This document shows, one piece after another, positions 15,515 to 24,637 of a stretch of DNA of 38,221 bases. The notes under the pieces are model-generated. The model had not been told where the DNA came from and searched no databases. It saw only the letters and a list, made by a program, of their open reading frames with translations. Both the position numbers and the translations under genes were made by a program. How positions within the stretch are numbered: the first letter of the stretch is position 1; the number at the start of each line of letters is the position of its first letter. The stretch comes from Sutcliffiella horikoshii. Lineage in GTDB: Bacteria > Bacillota > Bacilli > Bacillales > Bacillaceae_I. The stretch is from the NCBI RefSeq assembly GCF_021991925.1, contig NZ_RXZI01000014.1, positions 1 to 38,221 of the forward strand, read 5' to 3'.

Positions 15515-16585
15515 ATGAAGACAAAATTGCATTTATTATACGGTGGGAAATCAGCGGAGCATCAAGTTTCCTTACAAACGGCACTCGCTGTGACAAAGGC
15601 TTTGGATACAGAAAAGTTTGAAGTATATCCGTTATACATAACGGAATCAGGAGAATGGAAGCGCGGTGGCTTATTGGATGGGCCGGCAGAGAGCGTACAT
15701 CAACTAAAGCTTGAAGACGGAGGAACGACCATTGCTCCGCTTGCATTAACGGATGAAGAAGAATCGGAAGAAGCGCCAACAGTCGTGTTCCCTCTATTAC
15801 ATGGTCCGAACGGGGAAGATGGAACAGTTCAAGGAATGTTGGAACTTTTAAACCTTCCTTATGTAGGGAATGGCGTTTTAGCATCATCTGCTGGGATGGA
15901 TAAAGTTATCATGAAAAACCTTTTCGACCAAGCAGGGCTGCCACAAGTTGGCTATGCACATTTCCTTCGCTCTGAGTGGGAGAAGGCGGCAGACGCAACC
16001 TATGAAAAGGTAGAGTCCGAGCTTGGATATCCATGCTTTGTCAAGCCGGCTAACCTTGGATCAAGTGTCGGAATCAGTAAAGCGAAAAACCGCGAAGAGC
16101 TTGAAAAAGCTTTCCGTGAAGCGTTCGACTATGATCGTAAAATCATCGTGGAACAAGGGTTGGAAGGCGCTCGTGAAATCGAGATCGGTGTCCTTGGTAA
16201 CGATGAGCCAGAATGTTCTGTTGTAGGAGAAATCGCTCCTAAGACAGAGTTCTATGACTACAAAGCAAAGTATGAAGATGGCGATACAGCGATGATCATC
16301 CCTGCGGAAATCAGTGATGAAACCTATGAGCAAGTAAAAGAAATGGCGATCACCGCTTTTAAAGCGATTGATGGAGCAGGCCTTGTGCGTGCAGATTTCT
16401 TTTTAACAAAAGAGGGTAAACTATACATCAACGAAGTGAACACGATGCCAGGTTTCACCCCGTTCAGCATGTTCCCATTATTATGGCAGCATACGGATGT
16501 GTCCTACCCAGAACTCATCAAAAAGTTGGTAGAGTACGCACAAGAACGCCACGCAGAAAAACAAAAGATCAAGCATACATTTTAA
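15515..16585 (+). CDS. ddl: D-alanine--D-alanine ligase
   Basis: 356 residues, usual length. An ATP-grasp enzyme joining two D-alanines for the peptidoglycan stem; it sits next to murF, which uses the product. The N-terminal domain has [14 protein letters not shown] and [14 protein letters not shown]; the ATP-grasp part has [19 protein letters not shown] and the metal/ATP block GLVRADFFL, and ends in [16 protein letters not shown]. The omega-loop region EFYDYKAKY keeps the Tyr of ordinary D-Ala-D-Ala ligases, so a vancomycin-type D-Ala-D-Lac ligase is not indicated. The start is ATG 15515 with GAGGGGG upstream. murF follows after a 266-bp spacer containing a family 1 repeat. Confidence 0.96.
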   Translation: MKTKLHLLYGGKSAEHQVSLQTALAVTKALDTEKFEVYPLYITESGEWKRGGLLDGPAESVHQLKLEDGGTTIAPLALTDEEESEEAPTVVFPLLHGPNGEDGTVQGMLELLNLPYVGNGVLASSAGMDKVIMKNLFDQAGLPQVGYAHFLRSEWEKAADATYEKVESELGYPCFVKPANLGSSVGISKAKNREELEKAFREAFDYDRKIIVEQGLEGAREIEIGVLGNDEPECSVVGEIAPKTEFYDYKAKYEDGDTAMIIPAEISDETYEQVKEMAITAFKAIDGAGLVRADFFLTKEGKLYINEVNTMPGFTPFSMFPLLWQHTDVSYPELIKKLVEYAQERHAEKQKIKHTF

Positions 16586-16597
16586 TAAAAGATTCCT

Positions 16598-16727
16598 CCT
16601 GTAGATTGGAGTGCAAGGTGTGAGACTCCTGCGGGGGATAACGGTTGGTTGAGACCCCGCAGGCGAAGCCGAGGAGGCTCAAGCATCGTCCCGCGGAAAG
16701 CGAACACCTGGAACGGAAATATACAGG
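16598..16727 (+). repeat. Dispersed palindromic repeat, family 1, copy D
   Basis: It begins CCTGTA (16598-16603) and ends TACAGG (16722-16727), so its terminal inverted repeats differ from those of copies A-C. The core is shared: GAGACTCCTGCGGG, TTGAGACCCCGCAGGCG, CGAGGAGGCTCAAGC, CCGCGGAAAGCGAA. It lies between ddl and murF. Confidence 0.75.
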
Positions 16728-16781
16728 AAGTTAAACGAAACACACAATATGCAGATAAACAGGCAGGGGTTGGGTCATCAC

Positions 16782-16818
16782 GAGAAGGGGTATAAACAAG
16801 TGATGTCAGCCCCTTCTC
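16782..16818. other. Perfect hairpin in front of murF
   Basis: GAGAAGGGG (16782-16790) pairs with CCCCTTCTC (16810-16818) around a 19-base loop. There is no T-run, so it is not a standard terminator. It lies about 33 bases before the murF start and may affect RNA stability. Confidence 0.55.
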
Positions 16819-16851
16819 TGTGTAAAAGTCAATAGGAGGGCAAAACGCAAA

Positions 16852-18213
16852 ATGATTAAAAGGACCTTAAAAGAAATCCAAGAAATGGCTCAAGGGCAGC
16901 CTATCTCCTCTGAATACAGCGCCATCGTAGTGGAGGGTGTTTCAAAGGACACGCGCGAGGACATGAGCGGCAAATTATACATTCCGATCATAGGGGAGAA
17001 CTTTAACGGCCATGCATTTGTTCGTGATGCCATCGAAAAGAAAGGGGCAGTTGCTTCCTTTTGGCAAAAAGATCAGCCTGAGCCCCCGGCAGACCTGAAC
17101 CTCATATTTGTCGACGACACGATCGAGGCTTTGCAACACCTTTCAAGCAGCTATCGAAACGAGATCGGCATGAAGGTTGTGGGGATTACGGGTAGTAATG
17201 GGAAGACGACAACAAAGGATATGGTCACTTCCGTATTGGAAACTTCCTTCCGGGTACATAAGACGGCAGGTAACTACAATAACCATATCGGTTTGCCGCT
17301 TACCATCCTATCCATGAAAGAGGATACGGAAGTAGCGGTGTTGGAGATGGGGATGAGCGGAAGGGGAGAGATTGACCTACTTTCCAATATCGCAAAGCCT
17401 GACGCTGCCATTATCACCAACATCGGGGAATCTCATATGCAAGATCTTGGTTCACGCGAGGGGATTGCGGAAGCAAAGCTTGAAATCGCTTCAGGACTCA
17501 AACCGGATGGAAAGCTGATTATCAATGGGGATGAGCCCCTTTTGACGGACCGGGTAGGTGGCAATGCGAACGTCATTCTTTTCGGATTGAAAGAAAAGAA
17601 TGCCTATCAGGCTAAGGAGATCGCGCTTAAGGGGAAAGGCACTCATTTTATAATAGAAGAAACAGAGTATTTCATCCCGGTACTTGGTGCCCACAACGTG
17701 ACAAATGCCCTTGCGGCAATTATCGTCGGGGAGCTTTTTGGCGTTACGGAAGAGAACCGGAAAAAAGGGCTGGAACAATTGGTCATAACGGGTATGAGAA
17801 ACGAAGTGGTGGAAACCTCTGGCGGCTGGACCGTGATCAATGATGCTTACAATGCCAGTCCGACTTCCATGCGAGCGGCATTGGACCTTTTGGGAAGCTT
17901 GAGTGGGTACGGGAAGAAAATTGCCGTGCTTGGTGATATGCTGGAACTTGGTGATATGGAAAAGACCTTCCATAATGAAATTGGTCAATATGTGAAAGAA
18001 AAAAACCTGGATTATGTCTTCACATTTGGTGCGCTTGGGATGGAAATCGCCAAAGGGGCACAGGAAGTCATGGAGCCAGATCGTGTAAAGCCGTTCATGA
18101 ACAAGCAGGAGCTGACAAGGGAATTGCTGCCTTTATTGGAGTCTGGTGACGTGGTGATGGTAAAAGGGTCACGTGGGATGAAATTGGAAGAAGTTATTGA
18201 AGGAATCAAATGA
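16852..18213 (+). CDS. murF: UDP-MurNAc-tripeptide--D-Ala-D-Ala ligase MurF
   Basis: 453 residues. The last cytoplasmic step of the peptidoglycan stem: it adds the D-Ala-D-Ala made by Ddl to UDP-MurNAc-tripeptide. Three Mur-ligase domains are visible: an N-terminal substrate domain with GVSKDTREDMSGKLYIPIIGENFNGH, the central ATPase with P-loop ITGSNGKTTTKD near 112-121 and the block AGNYNNHIGLPLTIL, then the C-terminal domain with VINDAYNASPTSMRAAL and KGSRGMKLEE. The start is ATG 16852 with AGGAGGG about 11 bases upstream. It is the ordinary downstream neighbour of ddl in Bacillus. Confidence 0.96.
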   Translation: MIKRTLKEIQEMAQGQPISSEYSAIVVEGVSKDTREDMSGKLYIPIIGENFNGHAFVRDAIEKKGAVASFWQKDQPEPPADLNLIFVDDTIEALQHLSSSYRNEIGMKVVGITGSNGKTTTKDMVTSVLETSFRVHKTAGNYNNHIGLPLTILSMKEDTEVAVLEMGMSGRGEIDLLSNIAKPDAAIITNIGESHMQDLGSREGIAEAKLEIASGLKPDGKLIINGDEPLLTDRVGGNANVILFGLKEKNAYQAKEIALKGKGTHFIIEETEYFIPVLGAHNVTNALAAIIVGELFGVTEENRKKGLEQLVITGMRNEVVETSGGWTVINDAYNASPTSMRAALDLLGSLSGYGKKIAVLGDMLELGDMEKTFHNEIGQYVKEKNLDYVFTFGALGMEIAKGAQEVMEPDRVKPFMNKQELTRELLPLLESGDVVMVKGSRGMKLEEVIEGIK

Positions 18214-18373
18214 TTTCCACTAATGAAGAATACAAAGGCCCAGAAATGAGAAAATTAGAAGTGGGCGTGCAACAAGGTTCCAAGTGGAACAAATAGAAAA
18301 ATATTTTGCCGATTTATTCGGCAGGGGAGTGCGGTTGTAAGCGTCATCTCCTATAAGTTGGCATTAACCTTTA

Positions 18374-18402
18374 TTGCTATTTGGTAACCGAAGTGTTATG
18401 AT
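18374..18402 (+). promoter_or_regulatory. cshA promoter
   Basis: TTGCTA at 18374-18379, 17 bases, TATGAT at 18397-18402. It implies a leader of about 95 bases before the cshA start. Confidence 0.6.
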
Positions 18403-18438
18403 AACAGGTAATGTGTTTAATAATGTCTACTTATAAAG

Positions 18439-18478
18439 ATTAGGCAAGCGCTCAGACGCGTGCCTAATTTATTAATTT
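18439..18478 (+). promoter_or_regulatory. Attenuator-like hairpin in the cshA leader
   Basis: ATTAGGCA (18439-18446) pairs with TGCCTAAT (18461-18468), with an inner GCG/CGC pair, followed by TTATTAATTT. It lies between the promoter and the cshA start, so it may be a partial terminator or a cold-sensitive leader structure. Confidence 0.55.
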
Positions 18479-18503
18479 GTATAGATAAAGGAGTAGGAAT
18501 AAT

Positions 18504-20003
18504 TTGGCGTTATTTAAAGAATTAGGTTTATCAGATGATATTATGAAGTCAATCAACAGAATGGGGTTTGAAGAAGCTACCCCTATCCAATCGGAAACGA
18601 TTCCTGTTGCATTAACAGGGAAAGACGTAATCGGCCAGGCTCAAACGGGTACAGGTAAAACGATTGCATTCGGTCTTCCTTTACTTGAAAATGTCGATGT
18701 GAAAAACGATTCCATCCAAGGTATCGTTATCGCTCCGACACGTGAGTTGGCTATCCAAGTAGCTGAAGAGATTTACAAAGCTTCTTACCATAAACGTGCT
18801 CGTGTTCTTTCCGTATTCGGTGGCCAGGACATCAGCAGACAAATTCGTTCATTGAAAAAGAACCCTCACATCGTAGTTGGTACTCCGGGTCGTCTACTTG
18901 ACCATATCAACCGTAAGACACTTCGTCTTCAAAATGTGAACACGGTTGTTCTAGATGAAGCCGATGAAATGCTAAACATGGGATTCATCGAGGATATCGA
19001 AAAAATCCTTGCTGAGACACCTGAACAAAAGCAAACTTTACTTTTCTCTGCAACAATGCCTGCACCGATCCGTGCAATCGCTGAGCGTTTCATGAGCGAG
19101 CCTGTAAGTGTAAAGGTAAAAGCGAAAGAAGTAACGGTATCCAACATCCAGCAATACTATGTGGAAGTTCCGGAAAAGAAGAAGTTTGACACGTTGACTC
19201 GTCTTCTTGACATTCAATCCCCAGAGCTTGCTATCATCTTCGGTCGTACGAAGCGCCGTGTTGATGAGCTTTCTGATGCATTGAACGTACGTGGCTATTC
19301 TGCAGAAGGAATCCACGGTGACCTTTCCCAAGCGAAGCGTATGAGTGTACTTCGCAAGTTCAAAGAAGGTTCCATCGACGTACTTGTTGCAACAGACGTA
19401 GCTGCTCGTGGTTTAGACATCTCTGGTGTAACGCATGTTTACAACTTCGACATCCCACAAGACCCTGAAAGCTATGTTCACCGTATTGGACGTACAGGTC
19501 GTGCTGGTAAGAGCGGATTGGCGATCACATTCGTCAGCCCTCGTGAAGTTAGCTACTTGCACCATGTAGAGCGTGTGACGAAACGTAAAATGGACCGTAT
19601 GAAGGCTCCTACGCTTGACGAAGCGCTAGAAGGCCAACAAAAAATGTCCATGGAGAAATTAACGCAAGCGGTTGAAGCGCAAAACCTTGGTTTCTACCGT
19701 AATGCTGCAGAACAATTATTAGAAGAGCACGATGCAGTGACACTTGTATCAGCAGCTCTGAAATTGTTCACAAAAGAGCCGGACGAAACTCCTATCCGTC
19801 TTACTGAAGAAGCGCCAATGCACTCAAGAAGAGGCGGTGGCGGTGGTGGCCGTAGCGGCGACCGTAACCGTAGTGGCGGAAAAGGTCATGGCGGAAAAGG
19901 CGGTTGGAACAAACGCTCCGATAACCGTGGCGGTTCTGGATCTAGAGACGCTAACGCGAAACGCCAAGGTTACAAACGTTCTTCCCGTAAAGAACGCGTA
20001 TAA
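18504..20003 (+). CDS. cshA: DEAD-box RNA helicase CshA
   Basis: 499 residues. An ATP-dependent RNA helicase of the degradosome and of ribosome assembly at low temperature. Q-motif region [10 protein letters not shown]; motif I AQTGTGKT near 46-53; [20 protein letters not shown] at 151-154; SAT; then the second RecA domain ending [13 protein letters not shown]. The C-terminal tail from about residue 438 is Gly/Arg/Ser-rich ([11 protein letters not shown] onward), the RNA-binding tail of the CshA group. The start is TTG 18504 with AAAGGAG about 10 bases upstream. Codons look more biased than in its neighbours (many CGT, GTA, CTT), as in highly expressed genes. It has its own promoter and leader hairpin, and a terminator behind. 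Confidence 0.95.
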   Translation: MALFKELGLSDDIMKSINRMGFEEATPIQSETIPVALTGKDVIGQAQTGTGKTIAFGLPLLENVDVKNDSIQGIVIAPTRELAIQVAEEIYKASYHKRARVLSVFGGQDISRQIRSLKKNPHIVVGTPGRLLDHINRKTLRLQNVNTVVLDEADEMLNMGFIEDIEKILAETPEQKQTLLFSATMPAPIRAIAERFMSEPVSVKVKAKEVTVSNIQQYYVEVPEKKKFDTLTRLLDIQSPELAIIFGRTKRRVDELSDALNVRGYSAEGIHGDLSQAKRMSVLRKFKEGSIDVLVATDVAARGLDISGVTHVYNFDIPQDPESYVHRIGRTGRAGKSGLAITFVSPREVSYLHHVERVTKRKMDRMKAPTLDEALEGQQKMSMEKLTQAVEAQNLGFYRNAAEQLLEEHDAVTLVSAALKLFTKEPDETPIRLTEEAPMHSRRGGGGGGRSGDRNRSGGKGHGGKGGWNKRSDNRGGSGSRDANAKRQGYKRSSRKERV

Positions 20004-20014
20004 TGTATGATATA

Positions 20015-20058
20015 AGTCCGAATGCTGACCCTTGGTGGTTGGCCTTCGGGCTTTTTTT
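20015..20058 (+). terminator. cshA terminator
   Basis: AGTCCGAA near 20015-20022 pairs with TTCGGGCT (20045-20052), followed by seven T. Confidence 0.8.
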
Positions 20059-20151
20059 GTAGGAATGGGAATGAAAATAGCGCAAACAATCCAACCACAC
20101 TTGGGCATACTACTCCCAAATCACCAATTCAAAAAGGAGTGACCCGCCGCC

Positions 20152-21123
20152 ATGACCCTTGTAAAACTAGGCTATGTTGCCATGAGTGTTCAGCTCACCA
20201 ACGCCTCCCCGTCCAAGACCATGACCTATGCGCAATTCAGCAAACTCAAGGACAGGGAAGCTGCCATCGAAAAACTCGAACGGATCTCGATTGAAAACCT
20301 GGAGAACTGCCTGCGCCTTCTCAAGCACAATGTGGCTAATGATATCCAATTCTTCCGATTCAGCTCCAAGCTGATCCCCCTTGCGAATCACGAAGAGCTG
20401 AAAGATTGGAAATTCATGCGACCGCTCAAGGAAATTTTATCCCAAATCGGGGATTACATAGAGGAAAATCCGATGCGCGTGGATTTTCATCCAGATCATT
20501 TTGTCCTCTTAAATTCCAAAAAGAAAGAAATCATCAACCAAACCATTAAAACCCTTAGCATGCACCGCTCTCTTTTAAAAGGAATGAGGGTGCCGACGCA
20601 ACATAGATGTGTGCTCCATATCGGCGGTGGTTATGATGACAGGGAGCTTGCGCTTGAGCAATTCATACACAACTGGGCGCTGGTTCCGCAATCGCTCCAA
20701 GAAATGCTGATCTTGGAGAATGATGACACCACATTCCATCTCCGAGATGCTTTATATGTGTGTGAAAAGCTCAATGTGCCCCTTGTGTTTGACTACCATC
20801 ACCACCTGGCGCATTACCAAAAAGAAGCCAAGCCCTGGGAAGAGGACTGGGCGCGCGTGGTACAAACTTGGGAGCATTCTCCGTTACCTGTAAAAATGCA
20901 TATCTCAAGCCCAAGGGATGAAAAGAACTTCCGCGCCCATGCAGAATATGTGGATCCTAAGATGTTCATGGATTTCCTGCAAGGTATGAAAGGGAGCACA
21001 CCAGAAATCCATTGCATGATCGAGGCCAAGAAAAAAGACGAAGCCCTTTTTCAACTCATGCGTGATATGAAGGGATATTCCAATATAGAAATAGTGGATG
21101 GGGCCTCTTTTATCATCAAATAA
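20152..21123 (+). CDS. uvsE: UV DNA damage endonuclease UvsE
   Basis: 323 residues, normal for UvsE. A TIM-barrel metal-dependent endonuclease that nicks 5' of UV photoproducts as an alternative to excision by UvrABC. Family blocks: LGYVAMSV at the N-terminus, NLENCLRLLKHNVANDIQFFRFSSKLIPL, MRVDFHPDHFVLLNS, the metal-ligand strands VLHIGGGYDDRELAL and LILENDD, PLVFDYHHHLAH, and KMHISSPRD with HAEYVDP. The start is ATG 20152; AAGGAG at 20134-20139 is a little far (12 bases), but no better in-frame start exists. It sits between cshA and ydbS, which are adjacent in B. subtilis as I recall that order, so it seems inserted here. Confidence 0.92.
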   Translation: MTLVKLGYVAMSVQLTNASPSKTMTYAQFSKLKDREAAIEKLERISIENLENCLRLLKHNVANDIQFFRFSSKLIPLANHEELKDWKFMRPLKEILSQIGDYIEENPMRVDFHPDHFVLLNSKKKEIINQTIKTLSMHRSLLKGMRVPTQHRCVLHIGGGYDDRELALEQFIHNWALVPQSLQEMLILENDDTTFHLRDALYVCEKLNVPLVFDYHHHLAHYQKEAKPWEEDWARVVQTWEHSPLPVKMHISSPRDEKNFRAHAEYVDPKMFMDFLQGMKGSTPEIHCMIEAKKKDEALFQLMRDMKGYSNIEIVDGASFIIK

Positions 21124-21126
21124 AAT

Positions 21127-21155
21127 TTTCCAATGATACCTTTAAGTAGTATACT
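21127..21155 (+). promoter_or_regulatory. Candidate ydbST promoter
   Basis: TTTCCA at 21127-21132, 17 bases, TATACT at 21150-21155. The -35 box is weak. I see no sigma-W box, although ydbST is under sigma-W in B. subtilis. Confidence 0.35.
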
Positions 21156-21208
21156 AGGAACTGCGGCAACGAGAATAAGCTGCTAACAAGTATTTCGGAG
21201 GGGATGAC

Positions 21209-21688
21209 ATGAGGCCGGAACCTAATCAGATGATAGATAGAAAAGCACTATCGGTATGGAGAATTTCCGCCGCGCTTAACGCCATCTTCTACTTATTGAT
21301 GGTCGGCGCATTTTGGTATATCCAACGGACGTTCGATCTGCCTTGGTGGACACTGCTGATAGCGGGTGGACTTTTTGTCATTATCATTATTTTTACCGTT
21401 TTTATCTTCCCGGCCATGCAATGGAAACGCTGGCGGTTTGAGGTGCATGAGCATGAAATCGACCTGCAGCATGGCATTTTTATAAAAAGAAGAACATTGG
21501 TTCCGATGGTTCGCGTACAGCATGTGGATACGAGACAAGGGCCGATTTTAAAAAAGTATCACCTTTCGACTGTTTTGATTTCAACGGCAGCGACCATTCA
21601 TGAGATTCCTGCACTTGATGAAGAGCAGGCAGATCAGCTTCGTGACTACATATCAAGGCTTGCTAGGGTGACAGAAGAAGATGTTTGA
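21209..21688 (+). CDS. ydbS: PH-domain membrane protein YdbS
   Basis: 159 residues. Two membrane helices (about 22-42 and 47-70) are followed by a bacterial PH-like domain (bPH2, formerly DUF304): WKRWRFEVHEHEIDLQHGIFIKRRTLVPMVRVQHVDTRQGPILKKYHLSTVLISTA, given here only as the span of residues ~71-130, carries the family pattern of a strand, R-x-x-P-x-x-R-x-Q and a STV strand. Partner of YdbT; in B. subtilis the pair contributes to resistance against certain membrane-active bacteriocins. The start is ATG 21209 with GGAGGGG upstream. Its stop overlaps the start of ydbT by eight bases, so translation is coupled. Confidence 0.88.
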   Translation: MRPEPNQMIDRKALSVWRISAALNAIFYLLMVGAFWYIQRTFDLPWWTLLIAGGLFVIIIIFTVFIFPAMQWKRWRFEVHEHEIDLQHGIFIKRRTLVPMVRVQHVDTRQGPILKKYHLSTVLISTAATIHEIPALDEEQADQLRDYISRLARVTEEDV

Positions 21689-23180
21689 GAAAAGAAGGAT
21701 GCACCCTGCTGCCATCGTCGTGGGATTTTTCAAGCAACTGCGGGAACTTCTGTTTCCCATCATCCTCTTCGTATTCTTTGGGAGTACTGGGGATGGGTGG
21801 TTCGGGGTCGTCTATATCGGTGTCATGCTACTCTGGTTTGCTGGGTTGATCGTGGTGGGCATCCTTTCCTGGTACCGCTTTTATTACTGGATCGAGGATG
21901 GCGAACTGCGAATGGAATATGGGGTCTTCGTGAGAAAACGCCGTTTCATCCCGCAAGAGCGAATCCAAACATTGGACACATCTGAGGGCATCATTCAGCG
22001 GATATTCGGCTTGGTAAAGGTACAGGTCGAGACCGCCGGTGGTGGTGCGGAAGCCGAGGCAAGCCTTACCGCTGTCACAAAGGATGAGGCGATGCGTTTA
22101 AGAGAAGCTCTTCTTTACAAAAAGCCTGAGGTTCAAAATGATATAGATGATCTTGATGAGTCATTGGAAACCACTGAACGGGAACCAGAGGAAGAACCAC
22201 CAAAGCCGGTTTTCACTGTTTCGTGGAAATCGCTATTCATTGTCGGGACAACCTCCGGAGGGATCGGGGTCGTCCTATCAGCAGTCATCGCGTTTACATC
22301 TCAGTTTGACCAGATCGTGCCTTATGAAGATATCATCGATCGCTTCGGAATGGTCCTGCAAACGAGTGTATTCCTTATTGCTTCTATTATATTTTTGGTT
22401 CTCTTCCTGTCTTGGCTCATTTCCATCGTCATGACCATGTTCAAATATGGGAATTTTACCGTCGTGAAAAATAAGGACGAATTGCAAATATCAAGGGGGA
22501 TCATCGAGAAAAGGCAGTTGACCATTTCGCTTGAAAGGATCCAGGCAATCCGGATCACCCAAAATCTATTAAGACAGCCATTCGGGTTTGCCACCGTCTA
22601 TGTAGAGAGTGCCGGGAGTTCTGGTGGGAAGGAAGCGGACTTTTCGACGATCCTATTCCCATTGGTGAAAATGTCCGAAGTGGAAGCTCATTTGAAGGAG
22701 TTCGTACCAGCTTATGAGCTTTCTCAAAACATCCAACCTTTACCCAAACGATCCCTGATCCGTTACTTAATCCGTTTAGGGGTGCCGGCGATCCTTCTTT
22801 CTGCACCATTTGCCTATTTCTTTCAGCCCTACGGATACTTTGCGTTCCTGTCAGTAGGAATAGCGATGCTTCTTGGATACAGCCAATTCAAAACAGCTGG
22901 CTGGTCTCTTGGCCCGAATGGGAATGAAAATGGGGAACAATTGCAGCTTTCCTACCGTCATCTCAGCAAAAATATCGTCCTGGTAAGAAAAAAACGGATT
23001 CAGTCGTTTGAATTGAGAGAGTCTTTTTTCCAAGGAAAAAGGAAGCTCTATACCGTGAAAGCTTCGATTAAAACAGGCCTTGGAGGGAAGAACTTCCAAG
23101 TGGTGGACGTGGATAACGAGGGTGGCGACCAAATATACGAGTGGTATTCCTATGAAAAAAAGCAAGGGAGCGTCGTGTAA
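21681..23180 (+). CDS. ydbT: PH-domain membrane protein YdbT
   Basis: 499 residues. Several bPH2 (DUF304) units are separated by paired membrane helices: near 17-60, then a PH unit (FYYWIEDGELRMEYG to VQVETAGGG, ~65-125); helices at ~180-205 and ~225-250 followed by a second PH unit (GNFTVVKNKDELQIS to ATVYVESAGSS, ~255-315); helices at ~365-405 and a last, degenerate unit. An acidic linker at ~150-172 (Asp/Glu-rich) separates the first and second parts. It is the usual partner of YdbS and overlaps it by eight bases. Acts in the membrane; the exact role is unknown beyond bacteriocin resistance reported for the B. subtilis pair. Confidence 0.88.
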   Translation: MFEKRRMHPAAIVVGFFKQLRELLFPIILFVFFGSTGDGWFGVVYIGVMLLWFAGLIVVGILSWYRFYYWIEDGELRMEYGVFVRKRRFIPQERIQTLDTSEGIIQRIFGLVKVQVETAGGGAEAEASLTAVTKDEAMRLREALLYKKPEVQNDIDDLDESLETTEREPEEEPPKPVFTVSWKSLFIVGTTSGGIGVVLSAVIAFTSQFDQIVPYEDIIDRFGMVLQTSVFLIASIIFLVLFLSWLISIVMTMFKYGNFTVVKNKDELQISRGIIEKRQLTISLERIQAIRITQNLLRQPFGFATVYVESAGSSGGKEADFSTILFPLVKMSEVEAHLKEFVPAYELSQNIQPLPKRSLIRYLIRLGVPAILLSAPFAYFFQPYGYFAFLSVGIAMLLGYSQFKTAGWSLGPNGNENGEQLQLSYRHLSKNIVLVRKKRIQSFELRESFFQGKRKLYTVKASIKTGLGGKNFQVVDVDNEGGDQIYEWYSYEKKQGSVV

Positions 23181-23200
23181 CCGACTCCCTTGCTTTTTTG
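23161..23200. terminator. Bidirectional terminator between ydbT and the rhomboid gene
   Basis: AGCAAGGGAG (23161-23170) pairs with CTCCCTTGCT (23185-23194), with T-runs on both strands. The left arm lies inside the end of ydbT. It serves the two convergent genes. Confidence 0.85.
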
Positions 23201-23226
23201 CAATAGAACCTAATCTACAAAAGATT

Positions 23227-23940
23227 TTACATATACCTCGCCAAAACACCAACAAGCACCAAGCCAATCAGCACAATCCATACAATGGTTTGCTTACCGC
23301 TGCGTGGCCCCCGCGGTCTATCGGTTTTAGGGAAAATGGCCCGAAAAGAACGTGGAGCTGAATTCGGTCCTCTTCCTAAAAAGAAAGGAGCCAACACCGT
23401 TCCGGCAAAAAATCCGAATAAATGGGCAATGACATTGATGTTCTGGTTTAAGAAGGTCATGACAAGACCTATCACCAAGATGGTTAAGATTACTTGTGAA
23501 TTCGCCCTATCTAAAAGATCAGGACGCAGGAACACCATATAAAAATAAAGGCCGAAAATCGCAAAAATCGCGCCGGATGCGCCTAGGTGCGTGTAGATTT
23601 CAGGTCTTAAAAGCAAAGTCGCCACATTGGCGAGAATTCCGCCTAGAAGATAGAACGCAATGAACTTCCCTTTGCCTAGCATCCGCTCGACGCCTGGGCC
23701 GAATAGCACCAACGACAAGGAATTGAACAATAGATGTGTCAGACTGGCATGTAGGAAGATCGGTGTGACTAGCCGCCAATATTCCCCTTGCCAGACAAGT
23801 AGATTGAATCCTACCGTTAAGTTGAGGAATGTTGGTGAAAATTGTACTATCAGCCATAATACAAGATGGATGGCTACAATTATGGTGATAATAGGATATA
23901 ATCTTCTAAACGTACGGAAATTTTCCGTTCGGACAAACAT
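23227..23940 (-). CDS. ydcA: Rhomboid-family intramembrane serine protease (YdcA-like)
   Basis: 237 residues with six or seven membrane helices. Rhomboids cleave membrane proteins inside the bilayer. The catalytic dyad is S122 (GASGAIFA) and H173 (AHLFGF); the oxyanion-side H68/N72 motif is present (HLLFNSLSL), as is the GxxxExxxG-like GVERMLGKGKF. The GLVMTFLNQNINVIAH segment before the His helix is typical. A Lys/Arg/Pro-rich loop (~187-212) precedes a last helix (~214-233). ATG 23940 has AAAGGGTG upstream on the minus strand. It is divergent from acpS, as in B. subtilis. Substrate unknown. Confidence 0.9.
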   Translation of the reverse strand: MFVRTENFRTFRRLYPIITIIVAIHLVLWLIVQFSPTFLNLTVGFNLLVWQGEYWRLVTPIFLHASLTHLLFNSLSLVLFGPGVERMLGKGKFIAFYLLGGILANVATLLLRPEIYTHLGASGAIFAIFGLYFYMVFLRPDLLDRANSQVILTILVIGLVMTFLNQNINVIAHLFGFFAGTVLAPFFLGRGPNSAPRSFRAIFPKTDRPRGPRSGKQTIVWIVLIGLVLVGVLARYM

Positions 23941-24100
23941 TTACTTCACCCTTTCTATATATAGGTTGTTACAATGACGATTAATAGTAAAAAGCCAGAT
24001 GCATATAGTCTATAAGTAAGAGTACCATGTAACCACCCAAATGTCTTTTTAGGTGAATGAAAGAAACTATCATTATTATATGAGGAAGGTTGGTCAAAGT

Positions 24101-24466
24101 ATGATTATTGGAACCGGGATCGACATGATCGAGCTTGCGCGAATCGAAAAATTGATGGATCGCCAGCCTAATTTTATAGATCGTATCCTCACGCCGCCGG
24201 AAAAGGAGAGATTCTCTTCCTTAAGCGCCAAACGGAAAGTGGAATTCCTTGCAGGGCGTTTTGCGGCAAAAGAGGCATTTTCAAAAGCGAATGGGACCGG
24301 CATCGGAAAAGAACTGAGTTTTCAGGACATGACGATTGCCTCGACCGAAAAAGGAAAGCCTTATTTTGTGGCACCGTCTCTTCAGGAGGGCAAGGTGCAT
24401 TTGTCCATCTCCCACAGTGAGCAGTACGCCATCGCGCAAGTAATTATCGAAAGCTTGTCAAGCTAG
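24101..24466 (+). CDS. acpS: Holo-ACP synthase AcpS
   Basis: 121 residues, exactly the Bacillus length. It transfers 4'-phosphopantetheine from CoA to acyl carrier protein. The Mg-binding D8 lies in [16 protein letters not shown] and the conserved Glu in [18 protein letters not shown] sequence near residue 57; [13 protein letters not shown] and the closing [16 protein letters not shown] complete the family pattern. ATG 24101 is chosen because it gives the standard N-terminus MIIGTGIDM; the frame is open 48 bases upstream, but those residues have no family counterpart. AGGAAGG lies at 24083-24089. Divergent from the rhomboid gene. Confidence 0.95.
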   Translation: MIIGTGIDMIELARIEKLMDRQPNFIDRILTPPEKERFSSLSAKRKVEFLAGRFAAKEAFSKANGTGIGKELSFQDMTIASTEKGKPYFVAPSLQEGKVHLSISHSEQYAIAQVIIESLSS

Positions 24467-24469
24467 TCT

Positions 24470-24498
24470 GCATATTCCCCAAAACTGCTTCATATACA
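24470..24498 (+). promoter_or_regulatory. Candidate sigma-E promoter of ydcC
   Basis: GCATATT at 24470-24476 fits the sigma-E -35 consensus; 14 bases later CATATACA (24491-24498) resembles CATACA-T. In B. subtilis ydcC is a mother-cell sporulation gene. The leader would be about 130 bases. Confidence 0.4.
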
Positions 24499-24637
24499 TA
24501 GTTCAGAAAGGAGACAAGGTGTACAAGTAAGAGGTGCAGCCAACCTGCAATACGAATAGAAGCGGCGAGCCTGTTATCTCTGCACTCTCACTTTTCTCTA
24601 AGATAATCATGTATTGAAAGCAAAGGGGATGAATAAT

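Noticed and set aside
15515-16585. Vancomycin-resistance type D-Ala-D-Lac ligase
   Set aside because: The omega-loop region keeps the Tyr of ordinary Ddl, and the gene stands beside murF without van genes.
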